Shown one piece after another: positions 23,557 to 31,724 of a stretch of DNA of 64,000 nt (positions are counted from its first letter, which is position 1; each line of letters opens with the position of its first letter). Under the pieces are notes generated by a model. That model searched no databases and had not been told where the DNA came from. It saw only the letters and a program-made list of their open reading frames with translations. The DNA comes from Rufibacter sediminis (GTDB lineage Bacteria > Bacteroidota > Bacteroidia > Cytophagales > Hymenobacteraceae). The position numbers were made by a program, and so were the translations under genes. The stretch is taken from positions 340,046 through 404,045 of the forward strand of contig NZ_JACOAF010000030.1 of NCBI RefSeq assembly GCF_014269285.1. The letters run 5' to 3'.

Positions 23557-23991
23557 TTATAAGTCGCCGGGGCTTTTGATGCGGCGCGGACCGCCTTGGC
23601 CACCACCGCCCTGGCCTCTTTCCAGTTGCTCGGCTACTATCTTGGCAAATTTCTCCTGCTGGGCGGGAGTTAACAGCGCATTGATTTCCAGAGCCCGTTT
23701 CTGGGCTTCGGCTTGCATGGCGGCCCGGTCAGGACGTCTGCCGGCAGCGCGCAACTTCTCCATGTCCTGCGCCGAGGCCAGTACGATGGCTTTGATTTTG
23801 GTGCTTTGCTCAGGCGTGAGTTCCAGTTGTTTCTCATAGCGCTGTAGTTGCATCATGGCCCGCTCTTCTGACGAAAGCCGGGCGCGGCCCTGGCCTTGAG
23901 GACCTTGAGTTTGCTGGGCAAACGCTGATGTTCCGGCGAACAGGGCTACAAACAGGAAAGCCAGCTTGGTAATTTTTTGCAGGGTTTTCAT
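23557..23991 (-). CDS. Periplasmic Spy/CpxP-like protein
   Basis: 144 aa. A signal peptide (MKTLQKITKLAFLFVALFAGTSAFA) is followed by a helical Arg/Gln-rich domain with two LTPxQ motifs (ELTPEQSTKIKAIV and LLTPAQQEKFAKIV), the hallmark of the LTXXQ/Spy/CpxP group of periplasmic chaperone-like proteins. Gly/Arg-rich low-complexity pieces flank the domain. In enterobacteria these proteins protect against envelope misfolding; the role here is inferred. It is monocistronic with its own terminator, divergent to the M16 protease pair with a family A palindrome between. Confidence 0.8.
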   Translation of the reverse strand: MKTLQKITKLAFLFVALFAGTSAFAQQTQGPQGQGRARLSSEERAMMQLQRYEKQLELTPEQSTKIKAIVLASAQDMEKLRAAGRRPDRAAMQAEAQKRALEINALLTPAQQEKFAKIVAEQLERGQGGGGQGGPRRIKSPGDL

Positions 23992-24124
23992 ACTATGGTT
24001 TTACTTAGTGGGTTTACAGATTAGAGGCAAATACGGTGCCGTGGTTTAAAGATGATCGCAAAAAAAGACGAACTATCCAGAAGGCCGTCAGGCAGATGGA
24101 ACAGTTTGTGAAAAAATTGCCTTA

Positions 24125-24162
24125 TTTTTAAGGACGTTTTCCGGAAAACAGCCCTAAAACGC
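24125..24162. repeat. Family A nested palindrome in a divergent promoter region
   Basis: TTTTTAAGGACGTTTTC, CG, GAAAACAGCCCTAAAACGC. It is between two divergent genes, 46 bp before the M16 start and 134 bp from the Spy-like start, so it is 5' of both genes and cannot be a terminator for either. Confidence 0.8.
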
Positions 24163-24207
24163 GCCATACCTTACAAACGACCCTTTTTATTTTTTAACGC
24201 TTTTTGA

Positions 24208-25533
24208 ATGAAACGTAAGATTTTGAGTATCCTGCTACTGGGTGCCAGCCTGACGGCGAGTGCGCAGAGCAACAAAATTGAGTTCACGGAGTACGACCTG
24301 CCCAACGGGTTGCACGTGATTCTGCACCAGGACAAAACCACGCCAACCGTGGCCGTGACCATGCTGTACCACGTGGGCTCCAAGAACGAGAACGCTGACC
24401 GCACCGGTTTCGCGCATTTCTTTGAGCATTTAATGTTTGAGGGCTCAGAGAACGTAGAGCGCGGCAAGTACATCAACATGATTCAGAGTGCGGGCGGCGC
24501 CGTGAATGCCAACACCTCTTTTGACCGCACCTACTACTACCAGATTCTGCCGTCCAACCAACTGGCCCTGGGCCTCTGGATGGAAGCCGATCGTCTGCGG
24601 GCGGCCAAAATTGACCAGCAGGGTATTGAGACGCAGCGCCAGGTGGTGAAAGAAGAAAAGAAGCAGCGCATTGACAACCAGCCGTACGGCTCGTTGCTGG
24701 AAAACACCTTCGCGACGGCGTACGCGGTGCACCCGTACCGCTGGGTGCCCATCGGCTCGGCGCAGTACATTGACCGGGCATCGGCCAGGGAGTTTGAGCA
24801 GTTCTACAAGACTTTCTACGTGCCTAACAACGCGACCTTAACCATTGCCGGCGACCTGGACATCGCCCAGACCAAGGCGTGGGTAGAGCAGTATTTCGCG
24901 GCCATTCCCAAAGGCACAGGAGCTATTCCGCGCCCAACCGTAGTGGAGCCCCCGCAGGTGGAGGAAGGCCGCAAGGTGGTGTTTGACAACATTCAGTTGC
25001 CGGCGGTAGTGCAGGCGTACCACATTCCGGCGCAACGCTCCGAGGATGCCTATGCCATCAACATGCTCACGACTCTGTTATCTGGCGGTCCGAGCTCCCG
25101 TTTGAACAAAGCCTTGGTAGACAAACAGCAGAAAGCGGTGACCGTGGCGTCTATTCCGCTGTCACTGGAAGACCCGGGGCTGTTCATCAACCTGGGCATC
25201 GCAAACCAGGGGGTGGATGTCCATGACCTAGAACGCGCCATGGATGCGGAGATCGAGCGCGTGAAGAACGAGACCATCTCTGACCAGGAGTTCCAGAAGC
25301 TTCGCAACCAGATGGAAACCGACTACATCAACGGCATCTCCACGCTGGAAGGCCGCACCGAGAAGCTGGCCTCGTACCACGCCCTGTACGGCAACACCAA
25401 CCTCATCAACACCGAACTGGACAAGATGCTGGCCGTGACCAAAGATGACCTGACCCGGGTTGCCAAGAAATACTTCACCAAAGAGAACCGCGCCGTGCTG
25501 CATTACCTGCCCAGGGCATCGCAAGCCAGATAA
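24208..25533 (+). CDS. M16-family zinc metallopeptidase, catalytic member
   Basis: 441 aa. A signal peptide (MKRKILSILLLGASLTASAQ) is followed by a pitrilysin/insulinase fold. The inverted zinc motif HxxEH is intact: H70-F-F-E73-H74 in GFAHFFEHLMFEGSENV; the third ligand Glu is expected about 76 residues on, in the RQVVKEEKKQRIDNQPYG stretch. The RWVPIGSAQYIDRASAREFEQFYKTFYVPNNATLTIAGDL stretch is the conserved M16 linker. It acts as a periplasmic peptidase. The second M16 gene starts 33 bp downstream and lacks the zinc motif, so they are predicted to form the usual active/inactive heterodimer. Confidence 0.93.
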   Translation: MKRKILSILLLGASLTASAQSNKIEFTEYDLPNGLHVILHQDKTTPTVAVTMLYHVGSKNENADRTGFAHFFEHLMFEGSENVERGKYINMIQSAGGAVNANTSFDRTYYYQILPSNQLALGLWMEADRLRAAKIDQQGIETQRQVVKEEKKQRIDNQPYGSLLENTFATAYAVHPYRWVPIGSAQYIDRASAREFEQFYKTFYVPNNATLTIAGDLDIAQTKAWVEQYFAAIPKGTGAIPRPTVVEPPQVEEGRKVVFDNIQLPAVVQAYHIPAQRSEDAYAINMLTTLLSGGPSSRLNKALVDKQQKAVTVASIPLSLEDPGLFINLGIANQGVDVHDLERAMDAEIERVKNETISDQEFQKLRNQMETDYINGISTLEGRTEKLASYHALYGNTNLINTELDKMLAVTKDDLTRVAKKYFTKENRAVLHYLPRASQAR

Positions 25534-25566
25534 GCCGTGGTCACTTTCCCTTATTCACTCATTTCC

Positions 25567-27639
25567 ATGAAAAAATATATTTCCATTTTCTTTCTGGCGC
25601 TGGCGGTCACGTTTGGCAGCACGGCCCAAACCACCAAGCAAACGCCGCCGCCCGCGGGTCCGGCCCCAGCTATTTCTATCGGCAAACACGAGTCGTTCAC
25701 GCTCTCCAATGGCCTGAAAGTATATGTGGTGGAAAACCACAACCTGCCTACCGTGGCCATGAGCCTGGTGCTGGACCGCGCGCCGTTGCTGGAAGGCGAC
25801 AAAGCCGGGTTGACCGGGGCCGCCGGTTACCTCATGCGCACCGGTACCGCCACCCGTACCAAAGACCAGCTAGACGAGCAGATTGACTTTATTGGCGCTT
25901 CTCTGAACACGTCTTCCACCGGTTTCTCGGCCTCCGGCCTGAAAAAGCATTTCCCCAAACTGCTGGAGTTGACCGCCGATGTGGCCCTTCGCCCAAAATT
26001 CACCCAGGAGGAGCTGGACAAGTTCAAAAAGCAGATGGCCTCCAACCTGGCCTCGTCTAAAGATGATCCGGCTACCATAGAGCGGAACGTGCAACAGGCG
26101 CTGCTCTACGGCAAAAACCACCCGTACGGCGAGGTCATTACCGAGAAAACGGTGGAGAACATTTCCTTAGCCGATGTGCAGAACTATTATTCTACGTACT
26201 TCAGACCCAACATCGGGTACCTGGCCATTGTGGGTGACATTACGGCCAAAGACGCGAAGAAGCTGGTGAAAGAATACTTTGGCAAATGGAAGAAAGCCGA
26301 TGTAAAACAAAGCTCTTACCCGCTACCGGCCGCCTTGAACGCCAACCAAGTAGCCATTGTGGACCGTCCCAACTCGGTGCAGTCCAACATCTCGGTGACG
26401 TATGCGGTAGACCTGAAGCCCGGCAGCCCAGACGCCATTGCCGCCAGCCTGATGAACAACATCCTGGGCGGCTCTTTCGCCCGCTTAGACGCCAACCTGC
26501 GCGAGAAACGCGCCTATACCTACGGCTCCAACTCCTCGCTGACCACCGATCGCCTTTCCGGACGTTTCAGTGCGTTCGCCAGCGTACGCAATACCGTAAC
26601 GGATAGCGCTTTCACCCAGATCATGTACGAGATGGACCGCCTGCGCAAAGAACCCGTACCCACCGAGGAGCTGCAGAAAGTGAAGAACATGATCATCGGG
26701 TCGTTTGCCCGGTCTTTGGAGAACCCGCTGACCGTGGCCATGTTCGCGATCAACACTGCCCGCTACAACCTGCCGCCGGACTATTACGCCAACTACCTGA
26801 AGAACGTAGCCGCCGTGACGCCCGCTGACATCCAGCGCGTAGCCCAGCAGTACCTGCAACCCGAGAAAGCACATCTGGTAGCCATTGGCAACGCCCGCGA
26901 GATCGCTGATAAACTGAAACGGTTCAACGCCAACCAGCCCATCGCCTATTTCGGGGCGTTCGGGGAGAAAACCGAGGCCCCGATGATGTCATTGCCAGCC
27001 GGGGTGAACGTGCAAACGGTTCTGGCGGCGTACATCAACGCCATCGGCGGCAAGGCCAACGTGGAGAAAGTGAAGGACCTCACCATCAAGCGCACCATGA
27101 AAGTGCCCGGTGCTCAATTGAACGTGCTGGTGCAGCAGAAAGGCCCCGATAAGTCTCTCCTGACCGTGAAGTTCAACGAAAACGAGATCAACCGGGTAGC
27201 TATCAATGGCTCCAAAGGTGCCATTATCTCCCAGGGCCAGATGAAGGAAATGTCTCCGGCCGAACTGCAGGATCAGAAACTGGACATCTGGACCAGCTTC
27301 CTGAACTATGACCAGCTGGGTGTGAAACTGGCCCTGAATCAGATAGAAAAAGTAGAAGGCCGCGACGCGTATAAACTGGAGCTCACCCTGCCCAGCGGCA
27401 AGAAGTCGTTCCACTACTATGACAAGGAAACCGGCCTGAAAATACGCGAGGTAGCCACCGAGCAAACCAGCGTAGGCACCGCCAACCAAACCACCGACCT
27501 GAGAGATTACCGCGAGGTGAACGGCATCAAGTTCCCGCACCAGATTGACCTCCACATTGGCAGCCAGGTAATCTCCACCACGGTGAACAGCGTGGAAATC
27601 AACAAGAACCTGAAAGACGATGTCTTCAAACTGAAATAG
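25567..27639 (+). CDS. M16-family protein, zinc-less partner with extra C-terminal domain
   Basis: 690 aa from the ATG at 25567 (signal MKKYISIFFLALAVTFGSTAQ). The M16 fold covers about residues 38-470 (FTLSNGLKVYVVENHNLPTVAM, ALLYGKNHPYGEVITEKTVENI, FRPNIGYLAIVGDI), but the HxxEH site is replaced by LTGAAGYLMRTGT, so no zinc site. The last 200 residues (ANVEKVKDLTIKRTMKVPGAQ ... YYDKETGLKIREVATEQ ... YREVNGIKFPHQIDLHIG) form a beta-rich domain resembling outer-membrane lipoprotein-sorting/LolA-like folds. The extension may position the pair on a lipid-linked substrate, which is inference. Same operon as the catalytic member. Confidence 0.9.
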   Translation: MKKYISIFFLALAVTFGSTAQTTKQTPPPAGPAPAISIGKHESFTLSNGLKVYVVENHNLPTVAMSLVLDRAPLLEGDKAGLTGAAGYLMRTGTATRTKDQLDEQIDFIGASLNTSSTGFSASGLKKHFPKLLELTADVALRPKFTQEELDKFKKQMASNLASSKDDPATIERNVQQALLYGKNHPYGEVITEKTVENISLADVQNYYSTYFRPNIGYLAIVGDITAKDAKKLVKEYFGKWKKADVKQSSYPLPAALNANQVAIVDRPNSVQSNISVTYAVDLKPGSPDAIAASLMNNILGGSFARLDANLREKRAYTYGSNSSLTTDRLSGRFSAFASVRNTVTDSAFTQIMYEMDRLRKEPVPTEELQKVKNMIIGSFARSLENPLTVAMFAINTARYNLPPDYYANYLKNVAAVTPADIQRVAQQYLQPEKAHLVAIGNAREIADKLKRFNANQPIAYFGAFGEKTEAPMMSLPAGVNVQTVLAAYINAIGGKANVEKVKDLTIKRTMKVPGAQLNVLVQQKGPDKSLLTVKFNENEINRVAINGSKGAIISQGQMKEMSPAELQDQKLDIWTSFLNYDQLGVKLALNQIEKVEGRDAYKLELTLPSGKKSFHYYDKETGLKIREVATEQTSVGTANQTTDLRDYREVNGIKFPHQIDLHIGSQVISTTVNSVEINKNLKDDVFKLK

Positions 27640-27657
27640 GCCTCTCGCTCCCTTTGT

Positions 27658-27711
27658 CTTGCTCCCGCTTCGGGGCTCTTTTTCTAAAAAGAGCCCCGAA
27701 GCGGGAGCAAG
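27658..27711. repeat. Perfect 26-bp-arm hairpin after the M16 operon
   Basis: CTTGCTCCCGCTTCGGGGCT-CTTTTT, 2-nt centre CT, then the exact complement. It starts 19 bp after the stop codon of the M16 pair. The inner CGGGGCTCTTTTT part looks like an altered family A half; the outer part is unique. It is probably the operon terminator. Confidence 0.85.
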
Positions 27712-27748
27712 CATTTTAAGGCTTTTCCAGGACAAGAACTGCGCAGTT

Positions 27749-27786
27749 GGTTTTTGGCTTGTTTTAGAATATGGGGCTAAAAACAG
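27749..27786. repeat. Family A nested palindrome, degraded copy
   Basis: GGTTTTTGGCTTGTTTTAG, then ATGGGGCTAAAAACAG. It is 110 bp after the M16 operon stop. Confidence 0.5.
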
Positions 27787-27810
27787 TTGCGTCGGAGCTG
27801 CTGTTGGCGC

Positions 27811-28253
27811 AGACGCTCGCAGGTCTGGAAGACACGGCGAGGTCATAAGAGAGGGGCAGTCGGCCCGGCAGGGGAAGGCAGCAGCAATAACCTAATGCAA
27901 ACGCTCCCCCTGGCGCGAGTCTCCAGACTCGTGACCGGAGGATGACGGGTAGTCTCCGACTACCCTCGCTGCAAAGCAGCGAAAACTAAGCAGCAGATTG
28001 GCGCTTCTGTTCTTCTAGTACTGGGAATGCATCGTGGAGGGAAAAAGAGTTTTATAGAACTGAAGAATACCGCAAAGGCGAATCCCTAATACAAGCCTCA
28101 CCCGTGGTTCCTAGCGAGTCTGGAGACTCGCCCCATCCAATGTCACGAGTCTGGAGACTCGCTCCAGAAATGATGAAAAGCTATCAACTACCTTACACAA
28201 TACGCCCATAACCGGAGAAGACCTCGTCGTGTCTCGCAGACCTGCGAGTGTCT
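27811..28253. repeat. Composite inverted repeat cluster (double-hairpin elements, family C)
   Basis: Left half: AGACGCTCGCAGGTC...GACACGGCGAGGTC (27811-27844), then the double hairpin 27910-27965 (CGAGTCT-CC-AGACTCG and GGGTAGTC-TCC-GACTACCC). Right half in reverse: double hairpin 28101-28167 (GCGAGTC-TGGA-GACTCGC and CGAGTCT-GG-AGACTCG), then AGACCTCGTCGTGTCTCGC...GAGTGTCT (28219-28253). A third double hairpin lies at 51123-51189. The cluster fills most of the 720-bp gap between M16 and DUF58 genes; there is no gene in it. Confidence 0.8.
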
Positions 28254-28272
28254 GAATCGATGGAGGTCTCAG

Positions 28273-28311
28273 CTGCTTTTGAGGTCTTTTCTGAAAACCA
28301 CGGCCAAAGCG
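28273..28311. repeat. Family A nested palindrome copy
   Basis: CTGCTTTTGAGGTCTTTTC, TG, AAAACCACGGCCAAAGCG. It lies 51 bp 3' of the DUF58 gene stop. Confidence 0.6.
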
Positions 28312-28326
28312 CCCTGCTTCATTCCT

Positions 28327-28359
28327 AACTCAGAACTCTGGACTCAAGACTCAGAACTT
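28327..28359. repeat. 7-bp tandem array (AACTCAG/GACTCAA)
   Basis: AACTCAG, AACTCTG, GACTCAA, GACTCAG, AACTT, ending 3 bp before the stop of the DUF58 gene. Confidence 0.75.
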
Positions 28360-28361
28360 CC

Positions 28362-29246
28362 CTATTGTCTTGCCCGGCTCATCAGAAAGGCCCTGAGTGC
28401 TTTGTCCAGCGGCTCATGCAGGTGGAAGCGCTCGTAGTGGATTTGCTTTTTACGCGTGTCGGTTTCCAGGCGGCGGAGCCACTCCTGCAGGCGCGCCAGG
28501 TACTCGGCCCGCTGAGCCTCTGAGCTGACCTGAATGGTTTGGCCGGTCTCCAGATCCTGAAAAGAGACTTGCCCCTGGTAGGTGAACTCCAGTTCGTTCT
28601 TGCCCATCAGATGAAACAGAAGCGTGTCCTTCTCCCGGGCCCCTATCTTGCGCAACGATTCCGATATCTCAGCGGCCTGCTCGTACATATCGGTCACCAG
28701 CACCGTAATCTCCTTTTGGCGCTTTTTCGCGAAGACAGGCGTTAAACGATCGGGCGCGGGAAAGTGGCCGTTGGGCTTCACGTGCTCCAGCTGGTGGAAG
28801 AACCGTTGCAAATGCTGGCTGCTCTGCTGCGGCGCGAGCTGCACCAACTGGTCTTCCTGCAACACAAACAAGCCCACGGCATCGCCCTGCTGGGTGGCCA
28901 GGTACGCCAGCGCCGCCACCAGATAACGGGCGTACTCCAGCTTGGTAAGATTACCGTCTTGATGGGCCATGGAGCCGCTGGCATCCACCACAAACCGCAC
29001 CGCCACGCTGCTGTCCACCTCTGACTCCCGGATGTAGTACCGGTCTGACCGCGCGAACATCTTCCAGTCCAGCTGCCGCAAGTCATCGCCGGGCTGGTAG
29101 CTTCGGTACTGCGCGAACTCAATGCCCGCTCCCCGCCGGATGCTCTGGTTCTGCCCCAACAGAAAACCATCTACCACGGCCTTCGCAATCAGGCGTAGGT
29201 CTTTGATGGCGGCAAACGTTTGCGGGTTGAGCAGGCGGTGGGGCAT
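28362..29246 (-). CDS. DUF58 (VWA-like) protein
   Basis: 294 aa, soluble. The DUF58 signature is GIEFAQYRSYQPGDDLRQLDWKMFARSDRYYIRESE (residues 41-75). It is followed by a von Willebrand A-type core with the metal motif D88-A-S90-G-S92 in VRFVVDASGSM and the ITVLVTDMYEQ strand. In the MoxR system this protein is thought to be the substrate-binding partner of the MoxR AAA+ ATPase. It is the last of three genes in an operon (MoxR, lipoprotein, DUF58) with two gaps of 23 bp. The start ATGCCCCACCG at 29246 fits. Confidence 0.92.
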   Translation of the reverse strand: MPHRLLNPQTFAAIKDLRLIAKAVVDGFLLGQNQSIRRGAGIEFAQYRSYQPGDDLRQLDWKMFARSDRYYIRESEVDSSVAVRFVVDASGSMAHQDGNLTKLEYARYLVAALAYLATQQGDAVGLFVLQEDQLVQLAPQQSSQHLQRFFHQLEHVKPNGHFPAPDRLTPVFAKKRQKEITVLVTDMYEQAAEISESLRKIGAREKDTLLFHLMGKNELEFTYQGQVSFQDLETGQTIQVSSEAQRAEYLARLQEWLRRLETDTRKKQIHYERFHLHEPLDKALRAFLMSRARQ

Positions 29247-29269
29247 TATTCTTCTGGGGGAAAAGCTTG

Positions 29270-29818
29270 TTATTTGAAATAGGATTCGTATTCTGCTTCT
29301 ATGTCAATCGAGCTGATTGACTTTGGAGCTTTTCTAGGATGAAATAAGTAGATAGTCCACGCAGAGGAATCTGGATGTGCTGTGGCCACAAACTGGGGCT
29401 TACCATTGGCTGTCATAAATTTCAGATATCTAGCTGTAGAGTAAATAACCACAATCTCCTTCTCTCTAAGAAAGCTTTCGGCTTCACTCTGATAGTATAA
29501 ATTATCATCTGCGGCGGTATAAAAGTCTTCCTCTCCATATTCTTCCTTCATCTTTTCAATCCTAGAGCTATTAGGAGAGATAAATACCGCTGCTGGTTTC
29601 TCAATGATCAAAGTATCGCTCTCTTTTGCAGCAAGTGGAGCAGTAGAAGCAGTGGGGCTATCTTCTTTCAGAATGCTTTTTCGAGTGCGAAGCTCCGAGG
29701 TGGTTTGGGTCGTTGAATCATCTGATTGCTCATTCACCACCCCCTCTGATTTCATCTTTTCTCCACTACAGGAAAGCAAAAGCATAGCAGTAAGGCAGAT
29801 GATTGCTTGATGTCTCAT
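29270..29818 (-). CDS. Lipoprotein of unknown function within the MoxR operon
   Basis: 182 aa. A lipoprotein signal ends in LLLSC (Cys17; MRHQAIICLTAMLLLSC). A Ser/Thr/Asp-rich linker leads to a beta/alpha domain with DTLIIEKPAAVFISPNSSRIEKMKEEYGEEDFYTAADDNLYYQSEAESFLREKEIVVIYSTARYLKFM and a WTIYLFHPRKAPKSISSIDIEAEYESYFK tail. No family is recognised. It is clearly AT-richer than its MoxR and DUF58 neighbours, which normally are adjacent, so it may be a later insertion that kept operon spacing (23 bp on both sides). Confidence 0.75.
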   Translation of the reverse strand: MRHQAIICLTAMLLLSCSGEKMKSEGVVNEQSDDSTTQTTSELRTRKSILKEDSPTASTAPLAAKESDTLIIEKPAAVFISPNSSRIEKMKEEYGEEDFYTAADDNLYYQSEAESFLREKEIVVIYSTARYLKFMTANGKPQFVATAHPDSSAWTIYLFHPRKAPKSISSIDIEAEYESYFK

Positions 29819-29841
29819 TATTATTCCATCAAAGGTTCATT

Positions 29842-30837
29842 CTACCGCAACACCTCCCTGGGCAACTCCACGCCTTTCAGCAATTCCTCCACCACTCGAT
29901 CGGTGGAGATGTTATCTGCCTCCGCGGAGAAGTTCACGAGCACTCTGTGCCGAAGCACGGGATACGCCATGGTCTGCAAGTCGGGGAGCGTGACTGCGAA
30001 GCGGCCTTGCAGCAGCGCGCGGGCTTTGGCGGTGAGGATAAGGGCCTGCCCGGCACGAGGACCGGCTCCCCAGCGCACGAACTCCTGGACAAAGGGCACG
30101 GGGCTTTCGGCGGGACGGGTGGCGCGGACTACCCGGGCTACGTAGGCCACCAGTTCATCGGAAATAGAGACTTCGCGCACCAGACTTTGCAGGGTCAGAA
30201 TCTCTTGGCCGGACAAAACAGACTGCACTTTCTCGCGTTGGCCGCCGGTGGTACTTTTCAGGACGGAGATTTCCTCCAGTTCCGTGGGGTACTTGATTTT
30301 TATGTAGAGCAGGAAACGGTCTAGCTGGGCCTCGGGCAGCGGGTACGTCCCGCTTTGCTCAATGGGGTTCTGGGTGGCGAGCAGGAAGAACGGACGGGGC
30401 AGCGGGTACGTTTTTCCGGCGTATGTCACCTCAAACTCCTGCATGGCTTCCAGGAGCGCCGCCTGCGTTTTGGGCGGGGTCCGGTTGATTTCATCGGCGA
30501 GCACAATGCTGGCGAAGATGGGGCCTTCGTTGAACTGGAAGAAGCGTTTGCCGGTGGTATGGTCTTCCTCCAGCACTTCGGTGCCCAGAATATCGGTAGG
30601 CATGAGGTCCGGGGTGAACTGGATGCGGCGGAACGGCAGATCTACCGCGCTGGCCAATGTGCGTACCAACAGCGTCTTGGCGAGGCCCGGCACCCCTTCC
30701 AACAAGCCGTGCCCACCGGCCAGCAGCGTGATCAGGACCTCATCCAGGACTTCCTGTTGGCCGACGATGATTTTACCTATTTCTTGCCGAAGCGTGGGCA
30801 GTTTACTTAAGAGTTGGGTTACTTCTTGTGGGGTCAC
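29842..30837 (-). CDS. MoxR-family AAA+ ATPase
   Basis: 331 aa. Walker A is G-V-P-G-L-A-K-T at residues 48-55; Walker B is IVLADE at 111-116 followed by INRTPPKTQAALLEAMQE; sensor and arginine-finger stretches are FLLATQNPIEQSGTYPLPEAQLDRFLLYI and the C-terminal lid RVVRATRPAESPVPFVQEFVRWGAGPRAGQAL. All catalytic residues are present. MoxR ATPases act as chaperones for metal insertion or assembly of VWA/DUF58 partners. It is first in the operon with the lipoprotein and DUF58 genes; the DUF4159 gene lies upstream in the same direction. Confidence 0.95.
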   Translation of the reverse strand: MTPQEVTQLLSKLPTLRQEIGKIIVGQQEVLDEVLITLLAGGHGLLEGVPGLAKTLLVRTLASAVDLPFRRIQFTPDLMPTDILGTEVLEEDHTTGKRFFQFNEGPIFASIVLADEINRTPPKTQAALLEAMQEFEVTYAGKTYPLPRPFFLLATQNPIEQSGTYPLPEAQLDRFLLYIKIKYPTELEEISVLKSTTGGQREKVQSVLSGQEILTLQSLVREVSISDELVAYVARVVRATRPAESPVPFVQEFVRWGAGPRAGQALILTAKARALLQGRFAVTLPDLQTMAYPVLRHRVLVNFSAEADNISTDRVVEELLKGVELPREVLR

Positions 30838-30903
30838 GTGGAGCGGAAGCTAAGAATCAGGAAATGCTTTGAAGGGTAAGTAAGCGATTGTTGCTGAATA
30901 TGT

Positions 30904-30943
30904 CTGCGTTTTGGGGCCGTTTTCTGAAAACAGGTCTAAAACC
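30904..30943. repeat. Family A nested palindrome copy
   Basis: TGCGTTTTGGGGCCGTTTTC, TG, AAAACAGGTCTAAAACCAG. It is 67 bp upstream of the MoxR start and about 159 bp after the DUF4159 stop. Confidence 0.88.
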
Positions 30944-31022
30944 AGAAAGTAGTTCTATGAGTTAACCGGCCAAGCATCTGCTTGCCTCCGCACGTCCTCC
31001 TGAATCTGAAATTTCCAGGAAA

Positions 31023-31062
31023 GCAGTTTTCACTTACTTTCTCAAAAACGGGCAGAAAACGC
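31023..31062. repeat. Family A nested palindrome, degraded copy
   Basis: GCAGTTTTCACTTACTTTC, TC, AAAAACGGGCAGAAAACGC. It lies 40 bp 3' of the DUF4159 stop, 80 bp from the better copy at 30904. Confidence 0.5.
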
Positions 31063-31101
31063 ATTGCCAACATCGAGTGCGGAGAGATTTCGTAGCTCCA
31101 T

Positions 31102-31722
31102 TTAACTGGTGAGGGCATACATCAGGATATTCACCCCAAACTTGGTGTTGTCCTCGGCCAGCCAGCGTTTGTTCCGAAAATCATAGTCCCATTCACAGCC
31201 GTAATCTTTGTTGCTGTAGAGCACGGCAATGCGGCCGTTCACCTCATAGGCTTTGAGGTAATCGTGGACCAGGTCATCGCCCCAGCCGTTGAGCTCAAAG
31301 GACGTAGTGGGCGGACCTTCTTCAAACTTGAAAAACGACTTGTACAGCGGGTGGTTGTTGGGGAGCTTCTTCAAGGACTTCGGCCCGAAACAGACGCGCA
31401 TCTGCTCTTCAAACGACCGTGCGAACAGCCCGTCAATGTCATGGTTGCAGTCATCCACGAACACGAAGCCGCCGTTCTGCACGTAGCGTTCAAAGTTGGC
31501 CTTCTCCTTCGCGTTGAACTGCACCAGTTTGTGGCCACTCAGGTAACAGAATGGGTACCGAAACAACTCCGCACTTTCCAGGGAAATGACTTTCTCCTGC
31601 TCCACAATGGGCACGGTGGTGTATTCCACCAGCGAATGCAGCAGATTGGAGGGCATGCGCTGGTCGGTGTCCCAGTTGCCAGAGCGGTATTGTAAACGAA
31701 CGAAGGTGAACGGAGCGGGCAA
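31102..31722 (-). CDS. DUF4159 protein with TTG start
   Basis: 206 aa. DUF4159 domain from residue 4: FTFVRLQYRSGNWDTDQRMPSNLLHSLVEYT, FCYLSGHKLVQFNAKEKANFERYVQNGGFVFVDDCNHD, GFVRPKS-type loop as CFGPKSLKKLPNNHPLYKSFF, and GRIAVLYSNKDYGCEWDYDF near the end, a glutamine-amidotransferase-like fold of unknown role often coded next to MoxR/DUF58 genes. The conserved N-terminus begins before the first internal ATG (residue 23), and the only in-frame start upstream is TTG at 31722, since a TAA lies further upstream. It follows the delta-60 gene by 2 bp. Confidence 0.85.
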   Translation of the reverse strand: MPAPFTFVRLQYRSGNWDTDQRMPSNLLHSLVEYTTVPIVEQEKVISLESAELFRYPFCYLSGHKLVQFNAKEKANFERYVQNGGFVFVDDCNHDIDGLFARSFEEQMRVCFGPKSLKKLPNNHPLYKSFFKFEEGPPTTSFELNGWGDDLVHDYLKAYEVNGRIAVLYSNKDYGCEWDYDFRNKRWLAEDNTKFGVNILMYALTS

Positions 31723-31724
31723 GA

